64,000 nucleotides of DNA from Nocardioides psychrotolerans (GTDB taxonomy: Bacteria > Actinomycetota > Actinomycetes > Propionibacteriales > Nocardioidaceae). The stretch spans positions 107,468 through 171,467 of the forward strand of contig NZ_FOQG01000009.1 of assembly GCF_900113685.1 (NCBI RefSeq), in the 5' to 3' direction. The position numbers were made by a program, and so were the translations under genes. This document shows positions 16,500-24,570 of this stretch, piece after piece (position 1 is the first letter of the stretch; every line of letters starts with the position of its first letter). The notes under the pieces were generated by a model. The model did not search any database. It had not been told where the DNA came from and worked only from the letters and a program-made list of their open reading frames with translations.

Positions 16500-16572
16500 A
16501 GGGCATGGTGAATCCGGCCCTGCATCAGCCATCGAGGTCACCGAGGAGCAGCTTGGGCTCGACCAGTTGTCG
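16500..16572 (+). pseudogene. Degenerate 5' copy of the addiction-module antitoxin gene
   Basis: The sequence from ATG 16505 (MVNPALHQPSR) matches the start of the antitoxin at 14566 in both DNA (ATGGTGAA, GCxCTxCA, CATCGAGG) and protein (MVNPAL). It then loses frame within about 25 bp; similarity continues to about 16572 (TTGGGCTCGACC). It is a broken duplicate with no toxin after it. The rest of 16434-16598 holds nothing else recognisable. Confidence 0.6.
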
Positions 16573-16598
16573 CAACGAACCTCGCGTTGAGGGTCCGT

Positions 16599-17198
16599 CT
16601 ACTCCTCCCGAACCGTCACCGCCGCCATCGACTGTCGCCCGTAGACCCAGCAGATGAGTTCAGTGGGCGCGCCGCTGACGACGACCTCGGGACGGCCACG
16701 GCCGGATGCAGCCCGGCGACCGTCGGGGTGCTCCAGGACCAGACCGGCCGGTAGCCGCCGTCGTAGGGCCCTGGCGGCGGCGCGGGTCCGCAGCCAGAGC
16801 GCTTCCTGCAGCTCATCGTCAGGAGCCGGCTGGAGGACGCCGTGAGGGCGGGCCACATCCTGGGTGTGGACGTAGTACTCGCCCAGTGCGTGGCGGTGGT
16901 CCTCCCAGCGATCCAGGGGCATGCAGGCGATGGCACCCGACTCCGAGCGGAGCTGGTCGATGAGATCTCCGTAAGGCCACCGGCGACGGATCCGTTCAGC
17001 GCGCTGTCTCGTGAGCGGGGCGAGCAGAGGCACGACCATGCCTGCCCAGGCCAGCGGCTCGCGTTTGATCAGCAACAGGTGGAGCGCAAGGTCGTGCGCG
17101 GACCAGCCTGCACACAGTGTCGCCGCGCCCGGATCCACAGCGGCCAGCGCATCGCAGCAGCGCTGGAGCTGGCGGTCTCTGATGTCGGCGGTGCTCAC
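16599..17198 (-). CDS. DinB-like (mycothiol-dependent enzyme superfamily) protein, TIGR03085 type
   Basis: This protein of about 199 residues starts STADIRDRQLQRCCDALAAV, followed by LCAGWSAHDLALHLLLIKRE (W..HDL.HL, a metal-ligand pattern of the DinB fold). Further conserved blocks are LGEYYVHTQDVARPHG (H..D) and VVVSGAPTELICWVYGR. It resembles the TIGR03085 subgroup of actinobacterial DinB/maleylpyruvate-isomerase-like proteins. GTG at 17198 is chosen because the usual family N-terminus begins there; an upstream frame to 17258 adds unconserved residues. Substrate unknown. Confidence 0.8.
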   Translation of the reverse strand: MSTADIRDRQLQRCCDALAAVDPGAATLCAGWSAHDLALHLLLIKREPLAWAGMVVPLLAPLTRQRAERIRRRWPYGDLIDQLRSESGAIACMPLDRWEDHRHALGEYYVHTQDVARPHGVLQPAPDDELQEALWLRTRAAARALRRRLPAGLVLEHPDGRRAASGRGRPEVVVSGAPTELICWVYGRQSMAAVTVREE

Positions 17199-17267
17199 CC
17201 CTCGATCTTGGCAGCCGCCCGCGGATCTCTTGCTCCTGACGTGACGTGAGGTCCTCACGTGAGAGGC

Positions 17268-17576
17268 ATGACCAGCCCTGCCCCCGACAAGTGTTGGGGC
17301 ATCGGCGACGTTGCCCGACGTACCGGTGTCACCGAACGCACCCTGCGCTACTACGAGGAGCTCGGCCTCCTGGCTCCGGTCCGCGGTGCCGGCGGCCGAC
17401 GCCGGTACGACGGCCGCACCCTCGATCGGCTCTACCGAATCCGGCTGTTCCGTAGCTGGGCACCCCTGTGGCCGACGTCAACCCCGATGCAGACGACCTG
17501 CGAGAGCTGACCGGCCCCCGAGCACCGGATGGTCTCACCGCTCACCGAGCTCGACGAACCGGAGATCCCATGGCCC
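17268..17576 (+). pseudogene. MerR-family regulator, frameshifted
   Basis: From ATG 17268 the frame encodes a good MerR DNA-binding head: WGIGDVARRTGVTERTLRYY, EELGLLAPVRGAGGRRRYDG and RTLDRLYRIRLFRS. After about 17455 the coding sense moves one frame on (GTPVADVNPDADDLRELTGP), and a further shift gives SPLTELDEPE. The coiled-coil and effector parts are thus broken by at least two indels. It sits before a copper-type gene block, where MerR proteins often sense metals, but metal ligands cannot be judged here. Confidence 0.75.
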
Positions 17577-17778
17577 AGGTGACTCCCTACCTCTGCGTCT
17601 TCTCGTTGCTCTGAGTGGCACGTCTTCAGGATCCTCGAGGCCTCACCCAGCCACCGGCTCTGATCGCGCGCGTTTCGTCCCGCCTCGTCGGGACCATGGA
17701 CCCTGATGACGAGGCGCGGTGCGCTGCAGGCTGGACGTGAGAGACCGATCGGTCCCTCAGTCATTGAGGAGTCCAGAC

Positions 17779-17976
17779 ATGAACACGACCACGCTCGTCG
17801 CCCTGCCTTTCGCGCTCGGCCTGCTGATCGCCCTACCCGGTGCCGCCCAGGCGGAACCGGCGCCGGGCGACTTCGGCCAGCACGTGTCTTCCTGCGCGCA
17901 GACCATGGGACTGAGTGGCGACCACAATCCGGGCGTCCATCGGGGGGCCCATGACTGGGACGGCATGCCCTGTTGA
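17779..17976 (+). CDS. Small secreted protein, Cys/His-containing
   Basis: This 65-residue product starts MNTTTLVALPFALGLLIALP with a cleavage site after AQA (residue 28). The mature part is GDFGQHVSSCAQTMGLSGDH, NPGVHRGAHDWDGMPC. Small exported proteins with this GDFGQHVS.CAQTMG..G.HNPG pattern are common near actinobacterial copper genes. GAGGA about 9 nt before ATG 17779 supports this start. Two Cys and several His/Met could bind metal. Role unknown. Confidence 0.7.
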   Translation: MNTTTLVALPFALGLLIALPGAAQAEPAPGDFGQHVSSCAQTMGLSGDHNPGVHRGAHDWDGMPC

Positions 17977-17987
17977 GCCGTCGGACG

Positions 17988-18020
17988 CGCAGCGCTGCGA
18001 CGTCAGGTCGCAGCGCTGCG
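17988..18020. terminator. Twin CGCAGCGCTGCG palindromes between convergent genes
   Basis: The perfect 12-bp palindrome CGCAGCGCTGCG occurs at 17988-17999 and again at 18009-18020. It lies between the convergent ends of the small secreted protein and the DUF4396 gene. The two copies can pair with each other or fold singly, fitting a bidirectional terminator without a U-tract. Confidence 0.5.
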
Positions 18021-18030
18021 AGGTCAGACG

Positions 18031-18729
18031 TCAGGCCGGCGCAACCACCTGGTGGCGCTGAGCAAGCCAGGCGACGACCGGGTAGCCCGTGACGAGGCCG
18101 AGCATGATGCCGACCTGCATGAGGAACCAGAAAGTTCCGTCGCTGGCCGGTGGCATGAACTCGTTGAAGTGCAGCAGGAGCATCCAGCCGCCCATGCCGA
18201 TGTCGAACGCCAACACCGTCAGGATCGCTGCTGCGGCGGCCGCCCTGAGCGGGGTCGGGGTGCCGGAGCCGTGGCGAGCAGACGCGCGTTCGTAGGCGAA
18301 CAGAAACGTCATGGCGAGCAACCCGATGACGATGATCATGACCCACAGGTTGATCCCGGCGATGGTGAGGCCTGAGGCGATCACCAGGGGAACCCCGACG
18401 AGGTGCGCCACGGCCGAGGCCCCGCCCCCGGGAAGTCCAGCGACGGCGACGGGCTGCGGGCCGGAGGCCGGGTTGGTTGCCTCGTACGACGTGGTCGTGG
18501 CGGTGGTGCGCGGTGTGCGCCCGTGCCTGGCGTAGGGGGCGATCGCGAACGGTCCGAGGTAGAGCGCCGAGGCGATCCAGACCAGTTCTGCTGCGACGGT
18601 GCCGTGCCGCCGCTGGCGCGCGTAGATGTCGTAGCCGATCGCGGCTGCCGTGAGGAGCGCGAGGGCGATGTAGGCCCACGCGAGAGGGGTGAGCCAGTCA
18701 GGTACGCGGTTGCTCATCTGCATGTCCAT
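18031..18729 (-). CDS. DUF4396 integral membrane protein
   Basis: This 232-residue protein has about six hydrophobic spans: LAWAYIALALLTAAAIGYDI, LVWIASALYLGPFAIAPYA, VGVPLVIASGLTIAGINLWV, MIIVIGLLAMTFLFAYE, AAAAILTVLAFDIGMGGWML and MQVGIMLGLVTGYPVVAWLA. The MP...G.FWF.MQ.G...G...YP.N/V.WL ending is characteristic of DUF4396, usually found with copper or multicopper-oxidase genes. ATG at 18729 has AAGGACGGAA upstream; GTG at 18762 is the alternative. Function unknown. Confidence 0.82.
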   Translation of the reverse strand: MDMQMSNRVPDWLTPLAWAYIALALLTAAAIGYDIYARQRRHGTVAAELVWIASALYLGPFAIAPYARHGRTPRTTATTTSYEATNPASGPQPVAVAGLPGGGASAVAHLVGVPLVIASGLTIAGINLWVMIIVIGLLAMTFLFAYERASARHGSGTPTPLRAAAAAAILTVLAFDIGMGGWMLLLHFNEFMPPASDGTFWFLMQVGIMLGLVTGYPVVAWLAQRHQVVAPA

Positions 18730-18822
18730 GGTGGTTCCGTCCTTCGAAGTCGTGTTCGTCACGTGGTGACGGTGAGGTATCGGGAGAGGTGGCGGTGGCT
18801 CAGCCTGGGGCCGAGCGACCTG

Positions 18823-19251
18823 TCACACCCTCCACACGCACAACGAGGTCGCACTCACCGAGGACCACCCGTGCCAGCCGCCGGGTCCGTGGTGCACCGA
18901 GTCCGCGCGGGGACCGGTGGCAGAGATGTGCAGTCGCCGCTCAGGTCGCACCGGCTGCTGCAGTCCCCCTGGGTGGATGGGCGTGGCATCCGCCGCTTGC
19001 ACGCAGCTGGTCGCCGATTCGGAGGCACAGAGGCCGTCGCACGCACCCGCACCCATGTCCGTCATCGACTCGGTTTCCGCCGATGACATGGCCGATGACA
19101 TGGCCGATGACATGGCGTGGTCGCTCGAGGATGCCCCCCCGTCGACCAGACCGGGGCCGGCGCACACCAGACCGAGGCCGAGGAGAGTCAGGATCGCCAC
19201 CAGCCGCCGCGCCGGGCGGCGCAGGGTGATGACAGAGGTGGGGCGGCGCAC
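18823..19251 (-). CDS. Secreted/membrane Met-Ser-rich protein (DUF6153-like)
   Basis: This 142-residue protein has an N-terminal hydrophobic segment RLVAILTLLGLGLVCAGPGL, then HAMSSAMSSAMSSAE, encoded by three tandem GCCGATGACATG units (19079-19114 on the plus strand). A Cys-bearing middle follows (GACDGLCASESATSC), and the protein ends SSVSATSLCVWRV. The layout (signal segment, short His/Met stretch, C-terminal ...LSxxRx tail) parallels the gene at 24571-25041. Probably exported and metal-related; identity tentative. Confidence 0.55.
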   Translation of the reverse strand: MRRPTSVITLRRPARRLVAILTLLGLGLVCAGPGLVDGGASSSDHAMSSAMSSAMSSAETESMTDMGAGACDGLCASESATSCVQAADATPIHPGGLQQPVRPERRLHISATGPRADSVHHGPGGWHGWSSVSATSLCVWRV

Positions 19252-19402
19252 GCGGCGAGGATAGCCGGGGTGGGGTTGCGCTCCCGAAGTCTCAAGTCCC
19301 TAGCAGTGGAGCCAAAGGGCCCTGTCGGGTCCGGACGAGTGCGGCAAGGCTCAGGGGACCGGCAACTCGATGGTGTCGGCACCCGAGATGAGGGAGACGA
19401 CG

Positions 19403-19675
19403 ATGATGTACTGGAACGGCGACGGCGGCTGGGCAGACAGTGGGGCCGGATACGTGCTGATGGTTCTCGGGATGCTGGTCTTCTGGGGCGCGATCATCGC
19501 CGCATTCGCTTTCGTGCTGCGCCAGCCCAGCCGGCAGGACCGCTCCGCCGGTGGGATGGTGCCAGCGCACCGCACGGCCCAGCAGGTGCTGGCCGAGCGT
19601 TTCGCTCGGGGTGAGATCGACGAGACCGAGTTCGCGAGCCGGTTGGCCACGCTGCACGGCCAATCGCCGTTGTGA
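19403..19675 (+). CDS. SHOCT-domain membrane protein
   Basis: This 90-residue protein has one transmembrane helix (GYVLMVLGMLVFWGAIIAAFAFVLR), then a C-terminal SHOCT motif (AQQVLAERFARGEIDETEFASRLATL). ATG at 19403 has GAGGGAG 6-12 nt upstream. Its stop overlaps the GTG of the multicopper oxidase, so the two are translationally coupled. Small SHOCT proteins often precede multicopper oxidases; the SHOCT helix pair usually mediates oligomerisation. Confidence 0.83.
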   Translation: MMYWNGDGGWADSGAGYVLMVLGMLVFWGAIIAAFAFVLRQPSRQDRSAGGMVPAHRTAQQVLAERFARGEIDETEFASRLATLHGQSPL

Positions 19676-21219
19676 GGACCGCTTCCCGCACCGGGCCGAG
19701 GTCGCTGAGCCGACGACAGGTCTTCCAGCTCGGTGGGCTCGCTGCGGTTGCGGTCGGCGGCAGCTATGCCGGGATCCAGCTCCTCGATCAGCAGTCCCGG
19801 ACCCTGGTCGTCCCTGGATCCACCGCGGTCGCGAGGGTCGAAGCGGCGCGTTCCACCTCCGGCAAGGTGGTCCAGCGCACCCTCACCGCTGCCCCCTCCA
19901 CCGTGGACCTCGGTGGACGTGTCGTGTCCACGTGGGCCTATGACGGATCAGTTCCGGGTCCAGAGATCAGGGTCGGCGCCGGTGACCTGTTGCAGGTCCG
20001 TCTGGTGAACCAGCTTCCCGATCCGACCACGGTGCACTGGCACGGCCTCGCGCTGCGCAACGACATGGACGGCGTCCCTGACCTCACCATGCCCGCGGTC
20101 GCCCCTGAGGAGGCGTTCGACTACAGCTTCGTGGTCCCCGACCCCGGCACCTACTGGTTCCACCCGCATGCCGGGATCCAGCTCGACTACGGCATGCAGG
20201 CCGCCCTCATCGTGGAGGACCCCGACGAACCCGGCGGCTACGACGAAGAGGTCGTCCTGGTCCTCGACGACTGGACCGATGGCTGGGGGCAGTCCCCGAC
20301 GAAGATCCTCGCCGGCTTCGCCCGCGACGGGATGGGCTCCATGGCAGGCATGGGCGGCATGGATGGCATGGATGGAATGGGTGGCGGCATGGGGGGCGTC
20401 TCCTCGGACGCGCCACTCGGCGCGGACACCGGCGACGTCGCCTACCCCGCGCACCTGATCAACGGACGCCTGCCTCAAGATCCGGTCACGATCACCTCGG
20501 CGCCGGGTCGGCGGATCCGTTTTCGCCTCATCAACGCCAGTGGCGACACGGCCTACAGGTTCGCTGTCGGCGGGCACCGGTTGAGCGTGACCCACACCGA
20601 CGGCTACGGCGTCGAGCCGCTCGAGGTCGACACGCTCATCCTGGGGATGGGCGAGCGCTACGACGTCGTGGTCGAGGTCGGTGACGGCGTCTTCCCGGTC
20701 GTCGCCGCACCCGAAGGGAAACCGGACCCGGCTGCGATGGCCGTGCTGCGCTCGACGCCGGGTGCAGCTCCCGCCCCCGGGGCGCGCCCTACCGAGCTCG
20801 ACGGGCGGCTCCTGTCCTACGGCGACCTCGTGCCTACTGCCCGGGCCACCCTGACGGCCAAGGACGTCGACCGCGAGCTGGAGATGACCCTGGGGATGGC
20901 AGACGGAGGGCGCCGCTGGCTCATCAACGGCGCCACCTTCGCCGACCGGCAGCCACTCGACATCACATCCGGCGAGCGAGTTCGCATCACGATGACCAAC
21001 CGGTCGATGATGTTCCACCCGATGCACGTCCATGGCCACACGTTCGCGCTCGCAGGTGGCACGGGCACAGGCGTCCGCAAGGACACGGTCAACGTCCTGC
21101 CGATGCAGACGGTCACGGTGGATCTGCAGGCCGACAACCCGGGGCAGTGGATGACGCACTGCCACAACGCCTACCACGCGGAGCTGGGGATGATGGCCGT
21201 CCTCTCCTACACGCTCTGA
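19672..21219 (+). CDS. Multicopper oxidase (Tat-exported, Met-rich)
   Basis: This 515-residue three-cupredoxin-domain oxidase has a twin-arginine signal (SRRQVFQLGGLAAVAVGG). Copper ligands are visible as TVHWHGLALRN (about residue 120), YWFHPHAG (about 165), MFHPMHVHGHTF (about 450) and THCHNAYHAELGMM (about 490). The last supplies the type 1 Cys, His and axial Met. A Met-rich insert (GMGSMAGMGGMDGMDGMGGG, about residues 222-241) resembles copper-binding loops of CueO-like cuprous oxidases. It would oxidise Cu(I) to less toxic Cu(II) outside the membrane. The GTG start overlaps the SHOCT stop. Confidence 0.94.
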   Translation: MRTASRTGPRSLSRRQVFQLGGLAAVAVGGSYAGIQLLDQQSRTLVVPGSTAVARVEAARSTSGKVVQRTLTAAPSTVDLGGRVVSTWAYDGSVPGPEIRVGAGDLLQVRLVNQLPDPTTVHWHGLALRNDMDGVPDLTMPAVAPEEAFDYSFVVPDPGTYWFHPHAGIQLDYGMQAALIVEDPDEPGGYDEEVVLVLDDWTDGWGQSPTKILAGFARDGMGSMAGMGGMDGMDGMGGGMGGVSSDAPLGADTGDVAYPAHLINGRLPQDPVTITSAPGRRIRFRLINASGDTAYRFAVGGHRLSVTHTDGYGVEPLEVDTLILGMGERYDVVVEVGDGVFPVVAAPEGKPDPAAMAVLRSTPGAAPAPGARPTELDGRLLSYGDLVPTARATLTAKDVDRELEMTLGMADGGRRWLINGATFADRQPLDITSGERVRITMTNRSMMFHPMHVHGHTFALAGGTGTGVRKDTVNVLPMQTVTVDLQADNPGQWMTHCHNAYHAELGMMAVLSYTL

Positions 21220-21333
21220 ACACTCGAGGCCGATGCCCGGGTCGAGGAGGACCTTCGCCCCTGAGCAGGTGGTTCTCGGACTGGAAGTCTGGTCACGGAC
21301 GGGAGTTCCCGTCAGACAGTGTTGGAGGATCTC

Positions 21334-21585
21334 GTGAACAACAGCAATAACTTCCCTCTATATGTGCTCGCGGTCGTCGGAGGAGCTGCCATCGCAGTCT
21401 GGGCAGGGGTCTCCCCCTTCCTCCTGCTCGTGCTGGCGTGTCCGCTGATGATGTTCTTCATGATGCGCGGCGGGATGAGCGGCGGCCAGAGCCAGCAGGA
21501 CAACAGCTCGCAGGGTCAGCAGAGCTCGACCTCGAGCCGTCCGTCGGACCTCGACGGATCTCACGAACGCATCGATCGGCCGTAG
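21334..21585 (+). CDS. DUF2933 small membrane protein
   Basis: This 83-residue protein has two hydrophobic spans, PLYVLAVVGGAAIAVWAG and PFLLLVLACPLMMFFMMRGG, followed by a Gln/Ser-rich tail. The CPLMM.FMM.GGM pattern is typical of DUF2933, commonly linked to copper or heavy-metal clusters. GTG at 21334 is supported by GGAGGA at 21323-21328; a TTG at 21319 lies before that site. Function unknown, probably metal-associated by context. Confidence 0.78.
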   Translation: MNNSNNFPLYVLAVVGGAAIAVWAGVSPFLLLVLACPLMMFFMMRGGMSGGQSQQDNSSQGQQSSTSSRPSDLDGSHERIDRP

Positions 21586-21592
21586 AGCGGGC

Positions 21593-21946
21593 GTGAGCAT
21601 CCTGAAGAGGACGTGGCGCACGATCTCGGCCGTTGTCGGGACCCTGCTAGGGCTCCTTCCGCACGTGTTGCATCACGCCGGCCTCATCTTCGGCGCCACC
21701 CTGGTCACGGGCGCGGGCGGCAACCTGCTGTTCGGTGCGCTGGGGCTGCTCTTCTCGATACCGCTGCTGCGTCGTCTCTACACCAGGTTCGACACGTGGA
21801 AGGCGCCCGCCATCGCGCTCGCCATCCTCGCCGCGATGTTCTCGCTGTCGGCCTTCGTCATCGGCCCCGCCATCTCCGGTGACGCGGTCGGCGATACCCC
21901 GCCACCGGCGGACACGCCTGATCACAGCGAGCACTCCGGCCACTGA
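21593..21946 (+). CDS. Membrane protein with His-rich C-terminus
   Basis: This 117-residue protein has hydrophobic segments TISAVVGTLLGLLPHVLHHAG, LIFGATLVTGAGGNLLFGALGLL and IALAILAAMFSLSAFVIG, and ends DTPDHSEHSGH. GTG start, 7 nt after the DUF2933 stop, so same operon. The LLPHVLHHAG segment in the membrane and the His-rich tail fit metal handling. I do not recognise a named family. Confidence 0.68.
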   Translation: MSILKRTWRTISAVVGTLLGLLPHVLHHAGLIFGATLVTGAGGNLLFGALGLLFSIPLLRRLYTRFDTWKAPAIALAILAAMFSLSAFVIGPAISGDAVGDTPPPADTPDHSEHSGH

Positions 21947-21963
21947 ACGGCCGTGGCTGCTGG

Positions 21964-22776
21964 TCAGGGTGTCGGCCAGGGGTTGGCGACGCAGTCGCCG
22001 AGGCCCTTGGTCTGTTGCATCATCACGGGCGCCGGACGTCCTGGACCAGGACAGGCGACGTGGGAGTTGCCGAGTGCGTGCCCGACTTCGTGGCTGATGA
22101 GGTAGCTGCGGTAGTCGCGCAGGCTGTCGGCGTACGCCGGGGCTCCGTTGAACCAGCGCCAGGCGTTGAGGACGACGAGGTCACCGTTGCGGCAGGAGAG
22201 CCGGCCTCCGGTGTCCAGGGGGGCGCACAGGGCGTCGGTGGTCTCCGGGGTGGCCAGGAGGACGCGGATGTCGCTGCTGGTCTCGACGCGGGCCAGGGCA
22301 TGGGCGCCCGTGGCAGTCCATCCACGTGGATCGGTCAGGACCCGGTCCACGACGCGTGCGGCGGCGTCCTGCTCGACGGGCACCTCTCGTTCCACCTCGA
22401 CCGTGTAGGTCATCAGCACGCCGGCGCCGGTGACCGGGCCCAAGCCTGCCGCCACGAGGAACTCCCCGGATCCCACCTCGGGCAGGCGCGCCACGAGTGG
22501 CGTCGGGAGGGCGGCAGGTGCTGTGCGCGCCTGGGAGGTCGGGTCGGTCCGCACGTCGGGGGGCCGGGTCTCCGGACCCAGACCCGGGGAGGAGCGAGGT
22601 GCTTGCGCGGCGTTGACCTCCAGGACGGGGACAGCGGTGTCGTCACCACGGGTCGTCGTCTGGTCGGTCCAGACGACAGCGGCAACGGTCACCAGTGCGG
22701 TGGCCGCTGCCCCGGTCAGCGCCCGTGATGTCCGGCGCCTGGCGTCCGTGCGGGCTCTGCGGTGGGCGCCGCTCAC
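21964..22776 (-). CDS. DUF3152 secreted zinc-metalloprotease-like protein
   Basis: This 270-residue protein has an N-terminal membrane segment (ALTGAAATALVTVAAVVW) and a Pro/Thr-rich linker. The C-terminal domain carries the extended zinc motif HEVGHALGNSH, an HExxHxxGxxH metzincin-like site, followed by the conserved PVMMQQT turn. These are the hallmarks of DUF3152. It is predicted to act outside the cell as a peptidase, substrate unknown. GTG at 22776 overlaps the stop of the upstream gene as GTGA, so the two are coupled. Confidence 0.85.
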   Translation of the reverse strand: MSGAHRRARTDARRRTSRALTGAAATALVTVAAVVWTDQTTTRGDDTAVPVLEVNAAQAPRSSPGLGPETRPPDVRTDPTSQARTAPAALPTPLVARLPEVGSGEFLVAAGLGPVTGAGVLMTYTVEVEREVPVEQDAAARVVDRVLTDPRGWTATGAHALARVETSSDIRVLLATPETTDALCAPLDTGGRLSCRNGDLVVLNAWRWFNGAPAYADSLRDYRSYLISHEVGHALGNSHVACPGPGRPAPVMMQQTKGLGDCVANPWPTP

Positions 22777-23705
22777 GGCGCGCTGTCGTAGGTGAACAGC
22801 GGCTGCCAGGAGCTTCCGGAGCTGGTCGAGGAGAACAGTCCCTGGTCGCTGGCGGCGTACCAGCCGGTGTCGGTGACCTCGAGGGCGCTGGGTCGACCGG
22901 GCACCTGCCCGACTCGCTCCCACGAGGAGGCGGTGCTGGTGGAGGCGAAGACGGTCCCGTCCGGACCGAGGCCGACCAGGAGGTCGGGGGCGGCCCAGTC
23001 GATGAAGGTGAGTGTCGGGCTGTCGGGCACCGCGGTCGACGTGCCGGTCGGGTCGTAGAACCGGAGCTGACCGGTCCCGGTGGTGACGAGGGCGATGTCC
23101 TGCCCGGCCGGGTCGGCGGCGACGTCGATGAACTGGCCTGACGCCACGGTGTCCCACGATCGGGTGTCGGTGGAGGTCAGCAGCAGTCCGCGTGCCGAGT
23201 CGGCACCCCAGGTGCGTCCGCCGGTAGCCGTGTCGAGGGCGTGGAAGTCGGCGTCGCCGGCGAGCGACACGGACTCCCAGGTGGCGGCTGCGTCGCGGGA
23301 CTCGATGAGGCCGAGGTGGACGGGCTGGTCGGTGCCGATCTCCGGGTGCCCGGAGGCGAGGAAGCGTCCGGGGCCGGTGACGGTGAAGGCCATGGTGTCG
23401 TTGCGCACGACTCCGACCGGCTGCACGGTTCCCTCAGGGGTGACGCTGAACGTGCCGAGGTGGGCTCCGATGTAGAGCTGGTCGCTGCCGGGGTCGACGC
23501 CGATGCCGTGGATGTGACCCACGTCGACGCCGGCGGTGGTCCTGGGTGTGGAGTGTTGGTCGCCGCGAGTGGCGGCGAAGAGCAACGCAGCGATGAGTGT
23601 GACCCCGAGCGTGCCGATGATCAGCGCGCTGCCTCGTGAGGGCCGCCGGACCAGGGACATCAATCCAGGCGATGGTGGAGTGGTGATGATCTTCGGGCCT
23701 GACAT
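22773..23705 (-). CDS. F510_1955-type exported beta-propeller protein (BNR/sialidase-like)
   Basis: This protein of about 310 residues begins MSGPKIITTPPSPG and has a signal anchor (ALIIGTLGVTLIAALLFAATR). Repeated propeller blades follow: VGHIHGIGVDPGSDQLYIGA, TFSVTPEG, SRDAAATWESVSLAGDADFH and DQGLFSSTSSGSSWQPLF. HIHG...D...L.(I/V)..H.G is typical of the F510_1955 glycosylhydrolase-like family that often accompanies copper/DUF305 genes. No catalytic role can be assigned. It lies upstream of DUF3152 in the same operon. Confidence 0.8.
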   Translation of the reverse strand: MSGPKIITTPPSPGLMSLVRRPSRGSALIIGTLGVTLIAALLFAATRGDQHSTPRTTAGVDVGHIHGIGVDPGSDQLYIGAHLGTFSVTPEGTVQPVGVVRNDTMAFTVTGPGRFLASGHPEIGTDQPVHLGLIESRDAAATWESVSLAGDADFHALDTATGGRTWGADSARGLLLTSTDTRSWDTVASGQFIDVAADPAGQDIALVTTGTGQLRFYDPTGTSTAVPDSPTLTFIDWAAPDLLVGLGPDGTVFASTSTASSWERVGQVPGRPSALEVTDTGWYAASDQGLFSSTSSGSSWQPLFTYDSAP

Positions 23706-23816
23706 GCGGTTGACACCTCGACATGGTCGGTCTGTGAGCGGGGTCGGGAATCTCCGAGGCAGGTGCCGGGGCCACCGTGGTGGTCCCGGCACCGTGCGCC
23801 CGTGATCAGAGTTGCG

Positions 23817-24449
23817 TCAGGAAGAAAGAAGGTCTTTCATGGTGGCGATCTCCTCGGTCTGCGAAGACTCGATCTGCTCGGCGAGAGCGACGGCGTCAGC
23901 GAACTCGCCATCGGCCTGCTCGGCCTCGGCCATCTCCACGGCACCGGTGTGGTGCTCGACCATCATGGAGAGCCACATGTCCTGGAACTCCGCGTCAGAT
24001 GCGTTCGCAAGGCCGGCCATGTCCTCCGAGGTCATCATGCCGCTCATCGAACCCATGTCCGCGTCGGAGTCGCCGCCCATGTCCGACATGTCGTGACCGC
24101 CCTCGGAGGTCTCGGGGACCTCCTCGCCCCAGGACGTCAGCCATCCCGACATGGTCTCGATCTCGGGGGCCTGGGCGTTGCGGATGGCGTCGGCGATCTG
24201 CTGGACCTCGGGGTCGAGGGTGCGGCCCTCGGTGAGGTCGACCATCTCGATCGCCTGCGTGTGGTGAGGGATCATGTCGGAGGCGAAGGCCACGTCGGCG
24301 CCGTTGAAGACGTCACCGTTCTCGGCGGTCTGGACGGCACTCGGGTCATCAGCAGGGTCGTCTCCGCCGCACGCGGTCAGGGACAGGGCAAGAGTGGCCG
24401 CGGTCGCGAACGCGACGGCGAGCTTGCGGGATGCAACAAGGGTGAACAC
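23817..24449 (-). CDS. DUF305 lipoprotein
   Basis: This protein of about 210 residues has a lipobox LALSLTACGG, so it is a predicted membrane-anchored extracellular lipoprotein. Two DUF305 copies are visible: DVAFASDMIPHHTQAIEMVD and DMWLSMMVEHHTGAVEMAEA, each with the paired His (PHH/EHH), plus a Met/His/Asp-rich linker (GGHDMSDMGG, MGSMSGMM). DUF305 proteins belong to the ferritin-like group and are linked to copper. GTG at 24449, with GGAAGAGAG before it, puts the signal peptide at the N-terminus; ATG at 24488 is the alternative. Confidence 0.87.
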   Translation of the reverse strand: MFTLVASRKLAVAFATAATLALSLTACGGDDPADDPSAVQTAENGDVFNGADVAFASDMIPHHTQAIEMVDLTEGRTLDPEVQQIADAIRNAQAPEIETMSGWLTSWGEEVPETSEGGHDMSDMGGDSDADMGSMSGMMTSEDMAGLANASDAEFQDMWLSMMVEHHTGAVEMAEAEQADGEFADAVALAEQIESSQTEEIATMKDLLSS

Positions 24450-24570
24450 AGGGGTGTCTCTCTTCCAGGAACGGTCACTGCCGAACATGCGATGCGGGCA
24501 GCGCGAAGGGTGTGAAGGGATGCGGTGGTCCAGCCGTCACGTCATGCGACGTGGTTGCTGGACGTGCTCC

